Shown: positions 1 through 8,673 of the stretch, in pieces | Position numbering within the stretch: position 1 is the stretch's first letter | Layout of the letters: every line of letters begins with the position of its first letter | Source of the DNA: Kibdelosporangium philippinense | GTDB lineage: Bacteria; Actinomycetota; Actinomycetes; Mycobacteriales; Pseudonocardiaceae | Assembly: GCF_021390435.2 (NCBI RefSeq) | Contig: NZ_JAJVCN010000002.1 | Coordinates: forward strand, 124,001-188,000 | Length of the DNA stretch: 64,000 nt | Direction: 5' to 3' | Made by a program: the position numbers and the translations under genes | The notes under the pieces: generated by a model | What the model was told of the DNA's origin: nothing | Seen by the model: only the letters and a program-made list of their open reading frames with translations | Databases searched by the model: none

Positions 1-2
1 CG

Positions 3-218
3 CGTGACGGGATCATGAACGCGATGAACCAGCTCGGCAAGGTGTCGTTCGACGGCCTGACCGACGACTACCAGTACGGCGCCGCCGAAACCCGCAACCC
101 GCCGCGGTCGAGCACGTTGTTCTCGGTCGACCCGACGAAGCCGTTCGGCCTGAAAACCGTGAAGTACAACATTTCCTCAGAGGCCGCCCGGACCTACGAG
201 TTCAAGAAGACCAGCTAG
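3..218 (+). CDS. C-terminal end of a solute-binding protein (partial)
   Basis: The reading frame is open from the left edge and stops at a TAG at 216-218, so only about 71 C-terminal residues are present. The tail (RDGIMNAMNQLGKVSFDG, then a YQYG motif and a short Phe/Lys-rich end) resembles the C-terminus of periplasmic branched-chain amino acid or amide binding proteins of ABC importers (Peripla_BP_6 type). The family call rests on this short tail only. Its 3' end overlaps the convergent TetR gene by 42 bases. Confidence 0.55.
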   Translation, partial: RDGIMNAMNQLGKVSFDGLTDDYQYGAAETRNPPRSSTLFSVDPTKPFGLKTVKYNISSEAARTYEFKKTS

Positions 219-749
219 CGAAGCACACGCGTTGGTGACAAGCGCGACGTCGACCTCGGCGTCGCGCAACAACCACTGCTGCAGCAATCCACGCGCGAGC
301 GCGGCGGCCGACATGGCCACACGCTCTGCTTCCCTTGTACCGCCAAGGGCTTCGGCGAGCGCGTCGACGATCGGGTCGGTGTCGAGCCGTTGGGCGAACA
401 CCTGGTCGCGCAGCACCAATGGCGCCAGTTCGAGTTCGAACCGGAACAGCCTTCGAGCGTCCGATGTGGACCCGATGGCCGCCATCGCCGCGCCGAAGCT
501 GCGTAGCACTTCAACCGGGGTTCTGCCGCTGAGCGCAAGCGCTTGCTCAGCCCGACAGTGCTGGATGGCCGCGAGGAACAGCTCCCGTTTGCCGCCGAAG
601 GCGGAGTAAACGGCGCCGGTCGTCAGGTCAGCCTTGGCCGCGATGGCCTCGACGGTCGCGGCCCGATACCCCTGCGCGGCGATCAGATCGATCGCCGCAG
701 TGATCAGCGCGCGACGGTTGCGCTCCTGCGTCTCAGCTCTGCTCGGCAC
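177..749 (-). CDS. TetR/AcrR family transcriptional regulator
   Basis: A 190-residue protein with the normal TetR layout. An N-terminal helix-turn-helix occupies about residues 10-57, with the family pattern A-x-D-L-x-x-G-A-V-Y-x-x-F-x-x-K. An all-helical ligand/dimer domain follows. It is divergent from the M14 metallopeptidase gene with only 26 bases between the start codons, and two AT-rich dyads lie in that gap. The likely role is auto-repression plus control of the peptidase gene. The inducer cannot be read from the sequence. Confidence 0.9.
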   Translation of the reverse strand: MPSRAETQERNRRALITAAIDLIAAQGYRAATVEAIAAKADLTTGAVYSAFGGKRELFLAAIQHCRAEQALALSGRTPVEVLRSFGAAMAAIGSTSDARRLFRFELELAPLVLRDQVFAQRLDTDPIVDALAEALGGTREAERVAMSAAALARGLLQQWLLRDAEVDVALVTNACASLAGLLELVGPGGL

Positions 750-755
750 GTTGAA

Positions 756-786
756 ATAATAGCACTATCTGGATAATGTCATTATC
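756..786. promoter_or_regulatory. Candidate TetR operator pair
   Basis: Two adjacent AT-rich elements lie in this otherwise GC-rich region. ATAATAGCACTATC is at 756-769 and the odd-length perfect palindrome GATAATGTCATTATC is at 772-786. The first, read on the other strand, resembles the second. They fill the gap between the divergent TetR and M14 genes, and the second covers the proposed ATG of the M14 gene at 776. Binding by the adjacent TetR is inferred from position and symmetry. Confidence 0.55.
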
Positions 787-1951
787 TGTGAGCGTTGGTT
801 TCCCAGGTCCAGACGATGTGAGCGCCGGTCTGGCGAAGTACAGCGAGCTGCGCGAGGTCGGAACGTCGAGGCTCGGCGAACCGATCACGATGATCAGCAT
901 CGGCGACGGTCCACGAAACGCGCTGGTCTTCGCCGGGCCGCATCCGAACGAGCCAATCGGATTCCTGACCGTGCTGGCCCTGGCGGAAACCGTCAGCGAG
1001 AACGACCTTGGCCACACGTGGCACATCATCGGCTGCGTGGATCCGGATGGCGCGCGGTTGAACGAAAGCTGGTACGCCGGGCCGCTCGATCGCAGGCGTT
1101 ACCTGCACGGTTTCTATCGGCCGCCGTTCGATGAACAGGTGGAATGGACGTTCCCTGACGGTCTGCCGGAGACCCGAGCACTGCGGAAGGTGATCGACGA
1201 GGTCCGCCCTGACCTGATGTGCTCGCTGCACAATGCCGAGCTCGGCGGCGTTTTCTACTACGTCAGCGAGGACCGGCCTGGGCTGGCCGACGCCCTCGCC
1301 ACCCTGCCGACTGGCGTTCCACTGCATGTCGGCGAGGCTGAAATGCCTGGGACACAACAGATCCGGCCTGGCGTTTTCCTCTTCCCCAGCCAGGAATCTG
1401 TGCCCGGGATGTCCAGCGTGCACTATGCGAGCCAGTACGGAACGTTCAGCCTGGTCATTGAAGTGCCAATGTGGTCGGACGAACGCAGCGCGGACACAGC
1501 GAGCTCAGGCGAGCAACGCGTGGACGTGCTTGCGACAGCAGCGGACATGATCGAGGACATCGACCGCATGCCTGACCTGCCAATCGCCGACTTTGTCGTA
1601 CAGGACTCGCCTTTCCTGAGGTCCTACGCGGCCCTTCGACCGAGAGCGGTGCATATCGCGAGCGCTATGCGAACGCACGCAACGGAAGGAGAAGCGACCA
1701 CAGCGGAACGGTTCGGATTCCACGAGACCGCACACATGCTGCGGCTTCGCGCGTGCACGACCGCACTGCGGATCCTCGATGGTGAGCTCGGGGTTGGCAA
1801 CCACCGAGCCACCATCCGACGTGCGCGCCAGGCATATGCCGAGCTGTTCGAGACTTGGCTGGCCGAGGAAAGCGCTGTGGCACAACCGATCCCGCTTGAC
1901 CGCCTGGTAGGGACTCAGCTCGGCGCGATCCTCACGGCTGCGAGGTCGTAA
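776..1951 (+). CDS. M14-type zinc carboxypeptidase-like protein
   Basis: A 391-residue protein with the zinc-binding pattern of M14 peptidases and AstE/AspA-like deacylases. H56 and E59 (AGPHPNEP) and H152 (CSLHNAEL) are the probable Zn ligands, and E229 (LVIEVP) is the probable general base. No signal peptide is visible, so it probably acts in the cytoplasm. The substrate is unknown; it could be a peptide, an N-acyl amino acid or an amide. The ATG at 776 is inside a palindrome, and an in-frame GTG at 788 is an alternative start. The gene ends five bases before the convergent Fn3 lipoprotein gene. Confidence 0.75.
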   Translation: MSLSVSVGFPGPDDVSAGLAKYSELREVGTSRLGEPITMISIGDGPRNALVFAGPHPNEPIGFLTVLALAETVSENDLGHTWHIIGCVDPDGARLNESWYAGPLDRRRYLHGFYRPPFDEQVEWTFPDGLPETRALRKVIDEVRPDLMCSLHNAELGGVFYYVSEDRPGLADALATLPTGVPLHVGEAEMPGTQQIRPGVFLFPSQESVPGMSSVHYASQYGTFSLVIEVPMWSDERSADTASSGEQRVDVLATAADMIEDIDRMPDLPIADFVVQDSPFLRSYAALRPRAVHIASAMRTHATEGEATTAERFGFHETAHMLRLRACTTALRILDGELGVGNHRATIRRARQAYAELFETWLAEESAVAQPIPLDRLVGTQLGAILTAARS

Positions 1952-1955
1952 CCGC

Positions 1956-2666
1956 TCAGGCCGCCTTTCCGGTCGTCTGCACCGCGATGTTGCTCGCCTC
2001 GCCGAACTTGAACGGAACCACCCGGTAGGTGGCCTTTTTCTCCGTCGGCTGGGTGGCCAGGCCATAGGTGTTGATGTTCGCTTCGGTCGTCGCGGCGATC
2101 TGGAAGTCCGCCGCACCGGCCGGTTTGCTCTCGACGAAGAAGCCTTCCTCGTCGGTGGTCCGGTCGGTCCAGGTCAGCTTGACGCCGTTGCGATCCGCCA
2201 TCGTCACGGTGAAGTCGGTCGGCGCGCCCTGGGGATCACGGGCGGACGCGGACGCGGCCGGGCCCGGCCTGGTCGAGGGTTCGAGCCAGTCCTGCGCCGC
2301 GTTCTCGTCCGACTCGCCGGGCGGCAGCGTGAGTTCGACCGCGGGCGACGGCGTCCCGTAGTACGCCCTGACCCGGTAGAAGAACTTGGTCTCCGGCATG
2401 AGGTCAGCGTGCTTGTACGAAGTCTGCCCTGGCGGGAGGTAGTCCAGGATTATGTACTCGCCGTTTTCCTGGTCGGAGTACTCGATCACTTGTCCCGCAA
2501 TGCTTTTGTCCACCACATGCCAGCTGAGGTCGACATTGAGCGGCGACGTCAGACTGGCCGTGAGGTCGGTTCGCGCGGGTGCCGGGGTATTCGGGGCATC
2601 GCTCGTGGGGCTGGCCGAGCAGCTGGCCAGCACCACGAGCGACACCGCCGCCAAGTACCTGATCAT
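1956..2666 (-). CDS. Lipoprotein with fibronectin type III-like domains
   Basis: The start is placed at the ATG at 2666, which overlaps the upstream stop as ATGA (translational coupling) and gives a clean lipoprotein signal peptide with lipobox LASC. The 236-residue product then has two Fn3-like stretches, about residues 25-115 and 140-230, each with the family Trp/Tyr pattern (for example VKLTWTDRTTDEEGFFVES). A Pro/Ala/Ser linker separates them. It is probably anchored on the outer face of the membrane as a binding or scaffold protein. It is cotranscribed with a secreted jelly-roll protein, which suggests a joint role at an extracellular polymer. Confidence 0.7.
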   Translation of the reverse strand: MIRYLAAVSLVVLASCSASPTSDAPNTPAPARTDLTASLTSPLNVDLSWHVVDKSIAGQVIEYSDQENGEYIILDYLPPGQTSYKHADLMPETKFFYRVRAYYGTPSPAVELTLPPGESDENAAQDWLEPSTRPGPAASASARDPQGAPTDFTVTMADRNGVKLTWTDRTTDEEGFFVESKPAGAADFQIAATTEANINTYGLATQPTEKKATYRVVPFKFGEASNIAVQTTGKAA

Positions 2667-3265
2667 CGCGTGTAGAAATGGATTCCGGTCCAGCTGACGT
2701 CGATCCCCGCCCTGCCGCTTTCGGTGCGGTAGGCGCCGACCTTGTCGTAGTGGCAACCACCGTTGCCGCCGATCGTGATCGGCGTCCCGCCATTGATCCA
2801 GATCTGGTGCTTTCCTCCCGAGTAGACGGTGTTCACCCGGATCGTGCGGCCGTTGGTCGCGAACTTGTCCGGGCGAAGCGTCTTCTTCCCGTTACGAACG
2901 GAGTAGAGGCTGCGGCCGCTGGTGACGGCCAGCATGAAGTCGGCATCCGAAGGGCCGAACGTCTGCTTCAGGCTGATCTTGTCGCCGCTCATGGTGTTGA
3001 TCCGGAACGAACCTTGGAACTGGTGGGTCCCGCCGCAGTACTCCTTGTAACGGCGTTCGGCGCGTTGGTCGCCGCTCGAGCTGCCGCAGGTGAGTCTGAA
3101 GCGGTCGCCACTGATGCTCCCGCAGCCCCGCTCCTGCGGACTGAAGCTGTTCGAGAAGTTCTTCCAGGAACCGCCGCCCTCCTGCGCGGTGGCCGCTGGT
3201 GCCGCGAGTACGAGACTGCCCGCCATGGCGAGCGCGGCGAGTAGATAAGCGGGCTTCTTTGCCAC
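2663..3265 (-). CDS. Secreted jelly-roll (polysaccharide lyase/lectin-like) protein
   Basis: The start is the GTG at 3265: it follows a GGAGG ribosome-binding site and begins a Sec signal peptide (basic N-terminus, hydrophobic core, AxA site near APAATAQE). The mature part of about 170 residues is rich in beta pattern. Its ending (RVNTVYSGGKHQIWINGG, then a HYDKVGAY motif and a terminal FY) resembles the concanavalin-like fold of PL7/PL20-type polysaccharide lyases such as glucuronan lyase. Four Cys could form disulfides. The enzyme activity and substrate are inferred and not certain; it could be a pure binding protein. Confidence 0.6.
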   Translation of the reverse strand: MAKKPAYLLAALAMAGSLVLAAPAATAQEGGGSWKNFSNSFSPQERGCGSISGDRFRLTCGSSSGDQRAERRYKEYCGGTHQFQGSFRINTMSGDKISLKQTFGPSDADFMLAVTSGRSLYSVRNGKKTLRPDKFATNGRTIRVNTVYSGGKHQIWINGGTPITIGGNGGCHYDKVGAYRTESGRAGIDVSWTGIHFYTR

Positions 3266-3512
3266 AGGTGTCCTCCGACAGGCGATCAAGGGATTCGTTG
3301 TCCGTGCGGAGAAAATGCCGCCTGGACGAGTGGCGGTGATGATGCCGAAAAACCGAGCGCCGGGAAAGTAGGCGATTTCTCCCGGACAAGGCGGACATCT
3401 GTCGGAGATATTGCACAACTCGGCGCGATCACGTATGGCCACGAGAACTCCCTGGACGCAGCCGAACGCCGCCAGTTAGACCAGTGCCACATGCGACAGT
3501 CGTCGCACCTTA

Positions 3513-3542
3513 CTGGCCCGTACGTCCGCACGGACGGGCCAG
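3513..3542. repeat. Nested inverted repeat in a 469-base non-coding stretch
   Basis: CTGGCCCGT (3513-3521) pairs with ACGGGCCAG (3534-3542), with a second dyad GTCCG/CGGAC nested inside. It lies between the end of the anti-sigma-like gene (3735) and the start of the secreted protein gene (3265). There is no T-run, so it is either a weak hairpin terminator or a regulatory dyad for the downstream minus-strand operon. Nothing else recognisable was seen in 3266-3734. Confidence 0.35.
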
Positions 3543-3734
3543 CGGCATGGCGAATTGTCGCCGACGGGAGTGTCTACTCGGTAAACGAAATCAACAGTTC
3601 AGTATCCGTCGAAACCGGACTCTGTGAATGCCGTTCAGCATTCCTGGCAATAGTTTTCCAGGTGCCGGAACAAGTAGACAGAGGAAGAAAACGCTGCCCC
3701 TTTTGACATCCGGCGCCCAGTGCCGCGAGGTCAT

Positions 3735-4628
3735 TCAGTCCATCAGGGCCTCGCCCAGTCGCGACAGCTGGTACTCGGTCAACGGCAACGTCGGCCTGCC
3801 CGGCCCAACGATGGGTCGCATGCCCCCAACTGGTTCGCCAAGGTCGCGAGTGCCGTAGTTCTGCAGGATCAGCTGGTAGGCCCGACCGTCGGACCGATAC
3901 ACCGACAAGGACAGTGAATAGAACGCTGATCCCTCTCCGCCCGGCTTGATCGGATAGATCTGGACGACCGCGCCCCGTGAACTGACCAAACGCTTGGGGG
4001 GTTCACAGTTGCTTTCGTTGAAGGCAGTGGCATCCGCCATGGCTGTCGGCCTGATACCGAACGTGCCGGTCGAGAGCATGAGGCTGCCAGCGCCGCCGCT
4101 GTCTGTGATGTCCACGAAGTAGTAACGAACTCCGGTATGGCTTTCCTCGAGTCGCGGTTCGCCGATCTGGGCGGGCGCGGCCACTTCCCGCAAGATCGTG
4201 ACCAGCTTCGTGGTCGCGTTCCACTCGGGGAAGATCCAGCTGGGACGCACTTCATCCGAGGACTGCGGTCCGCTGCACCCTGGCTGACCCGGCCCAGCGA
4301 CTCCAGGGAGTGGATTGAATGTGAACTCTGGTGCCTTCGTCGGCAGGTCCGCTCTGCGCCAGTTCACGTCCTTCGGAACCACCAACGGGATGTCAGTGGT
4401 CTGTGCCGGTTCGTTGACCAGGCTTGGCTTTCCGCCGAAGGTCATTGCCACGACACCAACGCCCGCGACGACTGCCATTGCCGCAGCCACCGACCCGATT
4501 TGCCGGAATCGCCTGCGGCGTAGGCCGCGCGGCATGATGTCCGACAGTTCCGTCTTCACCGTGGGCGCGGGTTGGCTGTTGAGCTCTACTCGCAGCGCCT
4601 CTCTCAGCTGCTGGTCGTCCAGCATCAT
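3735..4628 (-). CDS. Membrane-anchored putative anti-sigma factor
   Basis: The start is chosen at the ATG at 4628, which overlaps the sigma factor stop as ATGA; a GTG at 4634 is possible. The roughly 297-residue product has a short cytoplasmic N-terminus (about 40 residues, then a basic RRRR patch), one membrane helix (about residues 44-65) and a large extracytoplasmic domain of unrecognised fold. Arrangement and coupling with the upstream ECF gene are those of SigE-family sigma/anti-sigma pairs. No HxxxCxxC zinc motif is visible, so the sigma-binding mode would differ from ZAS anti-sigmas. Confidence 0.6.
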   Translation of the reverse strand: MMLDDQQLREALRVELNSQPAPTVKTELSDIMPRGLRRRRFRQIGSVAAAMAVVAGVGVVAMTFGGKPSLVNEPAQTTDIPLVVPKDVNWRRADLPTKAPEFTFNPLPGVAGPGQPGCSGPQSSDEVRPSWIFPEWNATTKLVTILREVAAPAQIGEPRLEESHTGVRYYFVDITDSGGAGSLMLSTGTFGIRPTAMADATAFNESNCEPPKRLVSSRGAVVQIYPIKPGGEGSAFYSLSLSVYRSDGRAYQLILQNYGTRDLGEPVGGMRPIVGPGRPTLPLTEYQLSRLGEALMD

Positions 4629-5128
4629 GCACACCTCGAAGCGGCCGTGACCTGCTCGTACGCCTCACGCAGCGTTTTGAGGCCGCGAGCGGTCTGGCTT
4701 TTGACCGTGCCCGTTGAACAGCGCAGCGCTTCGGCTACCTGCTCTACCGACAGGTCCTGGACTATCCGCAGAACCAGTACCGCCCGCTGTTTGGGCGGCA
4801 CCTTCTGCAGTGCGGCGATGAGGCTTGGCCTGTCCTCTGCCGCGTCGTGGTTGTCGACAAAGAGCTGTTCCGGGAGTTCAGCGACCAGGTGCTCACGCTT
4901 TCGGCCGCGACGACGGGTATCCAGGAACAAGCGGGTGACCACAGTTCGCAAGTACGCGTCCGGGTTGGTGTGGACCACCCGGGGCCAGTGCGAATACAGC
5001 CGCACAAAAGCATTCTGCGCGAGCTCTTCCGCTTCGGCCCAGTCGTAACACATCGCGTACGCGGTGCGTCTGGCGTAGTCGAAGCGTGCCGAGAAGAACT
5101 CGGCGAACTCCTTGTCGAATCGTGCCAC
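4625..5128 (-). CDS. ECF RNA polymerase sigma factor, SigE family
   Basis: A 167-residue two-domain sigma-70 protein. Region 2 spans about residues 8-75 (AEAEELAQNAFVRLY, then D-A-Y-L-R-T-V-V). Region 4 spans about 105-155 (P-x-x-Q-R-A-V-L-V-L-R, and a helix-turn-helix ending GTVKSQTARGLKTL). Length and motifs fit the actinobacterial SigE/SACE family of ECF factors. It is coupled by a 4-base overlap to the membrane protein downstream, which probably holds it inactive until an envelope signal arrives. Confidence 0.9.
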   Translation of the reverse strand: MARFDKEFAEFFSARFDYARRTAYAMCYDWAEAEELAQNAFVRLYSHWPRVVHTNPDAYLRTVVTRLFLDTRRRGRKREHLVAELPEQLFVDNHDAAEDRPSLIAALQKVPPKQRAVLVLRIVQDLSVEQVAEALRCSTGTVKSQTARGLKTLREAYEQVTAASRCA

Positions 5129-5163
5129 GGGGTCTCAACGCCGATACGAAACGGCGGGTTGCA

Positions 5164-6093
5164 TCAGCGAGACGAGCCAAATGCGCGAGTCGAGCGCAGG
5201 GGTGGTGCGGGGGCGTCGGTCACTTTGACCACGCGCATTGGGCGCAGTGTCGCGGTGTCCATGGGCGCGAGCAACTTCACGAGCCGACGGATCAGCAGGA
5301 TCGTGAGCACGGCCAACGCGGCACCGAGCAGGTCTGTCAGCGCCGCCAGTACAACCCCGTCCGCGTGGGCCTGCACGCCTTCACGGAAGCGCCAGATGAA
5401 CGTGACCGCCATCAGCACGCCGTCGACGATCCAGACGGCCCACCACCACAGGACCAGCTTGCCGGGTTTTGGGCGACCCGTTGATTCGCCGCGCTGGGCG
5501 GCGTGTTCGAGCTCGGCGAAGACCGATCCCGCGACGGCGAGGTTGATCCCTGGGATCAACATGCCCCAGAAGAACTGCTTGTCCGTACGGCCGGGTTGGT
5601 AGCCCGATACTTCCGTCGCGGCTTGCCGGGCCACGTAAAGCCACCAGATCGTCAGCGCGACCGCGATCGCACCGACGGCCAGGGCAAGGATCGCTCCTGT
5701 GTAGACGAATGTGTCCGAAACGGACACTGTGGTGCTGCTCAGTGCCCCAAATCGGCTCTGCAGCAACAAGATGTACCGCCAGAGCTCGGCGACGGTCGCG
5801 AGCACGGCCAAACCGGCGAGCAACCAGAGCATCGCGACGGCGTGCTTGGCGATGTACCGGACCCGGTCGACCGCCGCGGGCATCTCTGGCCGGGCGCCAG
5901 GAACCGACGTTGGCCAACGCCACGCCAGGCTGGGGAAACCCCACCTTGGCGGCGTCGGATACGCGGGCGGACCGGTGTACGGCCGCTTGCGCCGGTAGCC
6001 ACCTTGGCCGCGCTGGTACGCGCCGGGTGGCACGGTGGCCACCCAGCGGACTGGTTGCTGCGCGGGCGGTCTGCCCTGGTAGTACGGGTGCAC
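5164..6093 (-). CDS. DUF4328 family membrane protein
   Basis: A 309-residue protein. Residues 1-75 form a Pro/Arg/Tyr-rich cytoplasmic tail. Several predicted transmembrane helices follow (about 88-110, 130-155, 175-195, 215-240, 245-270). The central part matches the actinobacterial DUF4328 pattern (F-F-W-G-M-L-I-P-G-I-N-L and W-W-W-A-V-W-I-V). The function is unknown. It lies just upstream of the ECF sigma gene on the same strand with a 35-base gap, so it could be cotranscribed. Confidence 0.8.
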   Translation of the reverse strand: MHPYYQGRPPAQQPVRWVATVPPGAYQRGQGGYRRKRPYTGPPAYPTPPRWGFPSLAWRWPTSVPGARPEMPAAVDRVRYIAKHAVAMLWLLAGLAVLATVAELWRYILLLQSRFGALSSTTVSVSDTFVYTGAILALAVGAIAVALTIWWLYVARQAATEVSGYQPGRTDKQFFWGMLIPGINLAVAGSVFAELEHAAQRGESTGRPKPGKLVLWWWAVWIVDGVLMAVTFIWRFREGVQAHADGVVLAALTDLLGAALAVLTILLIRRLVKLLAPMDTATLRPMRVVKVTDAPAPPLRSTRAFGSSR

Positions 6094-6095
6094 GC

Positions 6096-6425
6096 CTAGA
6101 TGACCACCGGTTCGCCCTGCTCGCTGGTCATGTTCTTGCCCGCGGCCTGCCAGGACTGCATGCCACCGTCGACGTTGGTGGCGTCCCAGCCGTTGCCGTT
6201 GAGGTACGCGGTAACGCGCGCGGACCGGCCGCCGCTGCGGCAGATCACGTACACGTCCTTGTCACTCGGCAGCTCTTCGAGCCGCTCGACCAGCTCACCC
6301 ATCGGGATGTGCAGCGCTTCCGGGGCGTGACCGGCGTCCCATTCGTCCTGCTCACGTACGTCGAGCAGGGTCACGTCGGCCGGTACGTCCTGCACCGTCA
6401 CGGACGGCACGTTGGGCATAGTCAC
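6096..6425 (-). CDS. Rhodanese-like domain protein
   Basis: A single-domain rhodanese of 109 residues (GTG at 6425; ATG at 6419 is also possible). The active-site loop carries the catalytic Cys in CRSGGRSA, preceded by the family pattern LLDVREQDEWDAGHAPEALHIP. Family members move sulfane sulfur from thiosulfate or persulfides to acceptors, or act as persulfide carriers in the cytoplasm. It ends three bases before the DUF4328 start, so the two are probably cotranscribed. Confidence 0.92.
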   Translation of the reverse strand: MTMPNVPSVTVQDVPADVTLLDVREQDEWDAGHAPEALHIPMGELVERLEELPSDKDVYVICRSGGRSARVTAYLNGNGWDATNVDGGMQSWQAAGKNMTSEQGEPVVI

Positions 6426-6461
6426 GCCCCGAATGCTGCCACGATCCGCGTAGGTACGCCG

Positions 6462-8060
6462 TTAATGCTGGACAGCCTTCTCGGCACCCACGCCGGTGAG
6501 GGCTCGGACCTCCATCTCCGCGTACTTGGCGTCGTCGCGTTCCTTGGACAGGACCGTGCCGAGCCAGCCGAGGAAGAACGAGACCGGGATGGACACGATT
6601 CCGGGGTTGGCCAGCGGGAACAGGTCGAAGTTCGCGCCAGGGAACATCGCGGTGGCGGTGCCGGACACCGCGGGCGAGAACACGATCAGCAGGATGCACA
6701 CGGCCAGACCGCCGTAGATGCTCCACAGCGCACCCGAAGTGTTGAACCGCTTCCAGAACAGCGAGTACAGGATCGTCGGCAGGTTGGCGGACGCGGCGAC
6801 GGCGAACGCCAGTGCGACGAGGAACGCGATGTTCTGGCCGTTGGCCACGATGCCGCCGACGATCGCCACGGCACCGATGACCAGCGCGGTGATCCGGGCG
6901 ACGCGGACCTCCTGGTCCTTGTCGTCGACTTCGCCTTTCTTGATCACGTTGGCGTAGACGTCGTGCGCGAACGAGGCCGACGCCGTGATCGTCAACCCCG
7001 CGACCACCGCGAGGATCGTCGCGAACGCCACGGCCGCGATGAACCCGAGCAACACTGGCCCACCAAGCGCTTGGGCAAGCAGGGGCGCCGCCGAGTTGGC
7101 CTTGCCCGGCGCCGCGTTGATTGCCTCCGGACCGACCAAAGCGCCCGCGCCGTAGCCGAGGACCAGCGTGAACAGGTAGAAGATGCCGATCAGCCAGATC
7201 GCCCACACCACGGATCGACGCGCCTCTTTGGCCGTCGGCACGGTGTAGAACCGCATCAAAATGTGCGGCAGACCTGCTGTTCCCAGCACCAGGGCCAGAG
7301 CGAGCGAGACGAAGTCGAGCTGCGTCAGGCCGGTCTTGCCGTATTGCTTGCCTGGGTCGAGCACGGCCGCGCCCGCCTTGTCCGCGGCGCCGCCGAGCAC
7401 GGCCGAGAGGTTGAAGCCGAATCGCGCGAGCACCCAGACCGTGATGCCCGCCGCGCCGACGATCAGCAAGGCGGCCTTGATGATCTGCACCCACGTGGTG
7501 CCTTTCATGCCGCCGACCAGCACGTACACGATCATGATCAGGCCGACGACGGCGATCACCGCGCCCTGGCCCACCGGGTTGTTGATGCCGAGCAGCAGCG
7601 CGACAAGGCCACCGGCACCGGCCATTTGGGCGAGCAGGTAGAAGAAGCTCACGGCCAGCGTGGACACCGCGGCGGCCGCACGGACCGGGCGCTGGCGCAT
7701 CCGGAACGCCAGCACGTCGCCCATCGTGTATTTCCCGGTATTCCGCAGCAGTTCCGCGACCAGCAACAAAGCCACCAGCCAGGCGACAAGGAAACCGATC
7801 GAATAAAGGAAACCGTCGTACCCGTTCAGCGCGATCGCACCGGCGATACCGAGGAACGACGCGGCCGACAGGTAGTCGCCGGAAATGGCGATTCCGTTCT
7901 GCGGACCGGTGAACGCGCGACCGGCCGCGTAGTAGTCGGCCGCGGTACGGGTGTTCTTGCTCGCCCGGAACACCACGACCAAAGTGATCACCACGAAAGC
8001 GCCGAAGATCGAGATATTCAGCGCCGGGCTCGATCCCTCAAGCGCTTGGGCGAGCGTCAC
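6462..8060 (-). CDS. Cation/acetate (monocarboxylate) symporter, SSS family
   Basis: A 532-residue polytopic membrane protein of the sodium:solute symporter family with about 13 helices and the ActP/MctC signature (G-D-Y-L-S-A-A-S-F-L-G, then GYDGFLYSIGF). It should import acetate, pyruvate, lactate or propionate with Na+ or H+. Its GTG start overlaps the upstream DUF485 stop as GTGA. The small DUF485 gene followed by the SSS gene matches actP/mctC operons of other bacteria. A LytS/LytTR system nearby is the plausible regulator. Confidence 0.92.
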   Translation of the reverse strand: MTLAQALEGSSPALNISIFGAFVVITLVVVFRASKNTRTAADYYAAGRAFTGPQNGIAISGDYLSAASFLGIAGAIALNGYDGFLYSIGFLVAWLVALLLVAELLRNTGKYTMGDVLAFRMRQRPVRAAAAVSTLAVSFFYLLAQMAGAGGLVALLLGINNPVGQGAVIAVVGLIMIVYVLVGGMKGTTWVQIIKAALLIVGAAGITVWVLARFGFNLSAVLGGAADKAGAAVLDPGKQYGKTGLTQLDFVSLALALVLGTAGLPHILMRFYTVPTAKEARRSVVWAIWLIGIFYLFTLVLGYGAGALVGPEAINAAPGKANSAAPLLAQALGGPVLLGFIAAVAFATILAVVAGLTITASASFAHDVYANVIKKGEVDDKDQEVRVARITALVIGAVAIVGGIVANGQNIAFLVALAFAVAASANLPTILYSLFWKRFNTSGALWSIYGGLAVCILLIVFSPAVSGTATAMFPGANFDLFPLANPGIVSIPVSFFLGWLGTVLSKERDDAKYAEMEVRALTGVGAEKAVQH

Positions 8061-8410
8061 TTGTCCGCTCCTTCGATCTCCGCGCGGATCTTCTCGGCCT
8101 GTGGATCAAGCTTCCGGTTGGCGTACCTGACATACAAAGTCGTGATCACGAACGTCGACACGAACTGCAGAATTCCCAGCACAAGAGCCACGTTGATGTT
8201 GCCGAACAGCCGCGTCGACATGAAGTCGTGGGCGTAGTCGGCGAGCAGTACGTAAACCAGATACCAGACCAGGAAAAGCCCGGTCATGGGGAAGACGAAC
8301 CGGCGCAACCGGCGCCTCAACTCAGCGAAATCGGCGGATTCTTGAACTTCACGCCACCGTGCCGTGTCCGGCGGCAGCTCTTCGGTCCCTGTTCGCTCGT
8401 CTGCGCTCAC
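8057..8410 (-). CDS. DUF485 small membrane protein, symporter partner
   Basis: 117 residues, starting at a GTG at 8410 behind a GGGAGG site. An N-terminal cytoplasmic stretch of about 40 residues is followed by two membrane helices (FPMTGLFLVWYLVYVLLADY, then a second after SRLFGNINV) with the DUF485 pattern. DUF485 proteins accompany acetate permeases and are thought to assist or modulate them. It is translationally coupled to the downstream SSS symporter. Confidence 0.88.
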   Translation of the reverse strand: MSADERTGTEELPPDTARWREVQESADFAELRRRLRRFVFPMTGLFLVWYLVYVLLADYAHDFMSTRLFGNINVALVLGILQFVSTFVITTLYVRYANRKLDPQAEKIRAEIEGADK

Positions 8411-8673
8411 GTGAACCTCCCGCTAGTCCTGGTCGGACGTTAGGTACAAGCTGACCTTCCCGTAAGCGGCCGATCGGGCGCTGTCGCTCAGCCTGTTCGG
8501 CGATGCGACGAACGGTCATTATCGTCCGACGAGATGCCGTCATACCTTTTTCATGATCGCTATCGCACGAAAGAAGGAAGCTGGGATTACCCATTCGAGG
8601 GACGGTTAAACCCTGCGTAGAAATATTCAGTACGGCAACGACACGTTTTAGCCGACCCAGCGCAATGCTGGAT
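8411..8673. other. Spacer upstream of the DUF485-symporter operon
   Basis: 263 bases between the end of the second symporter gene and the DUF485 start, both on the minus strand. It must hold the promoter of the 8410-6462 operon. AT-richer patches occur near 8545-8560 and 8615-8625. I could not identify a convincing pair of LytTR direct repeats, a terminator hairpin or a small gene in it. Confidence 0.4.

Noticed and set aside
5709-8237. An 842-codon open frame on the plus strand
   Set aside because: It lies opposite the DUF4328, rhodanese and symporter genes, its translation is Arg/Ala/His-rich low complexity, and it has no family motif. It is an antisense frame typical of GC-rich DNA.
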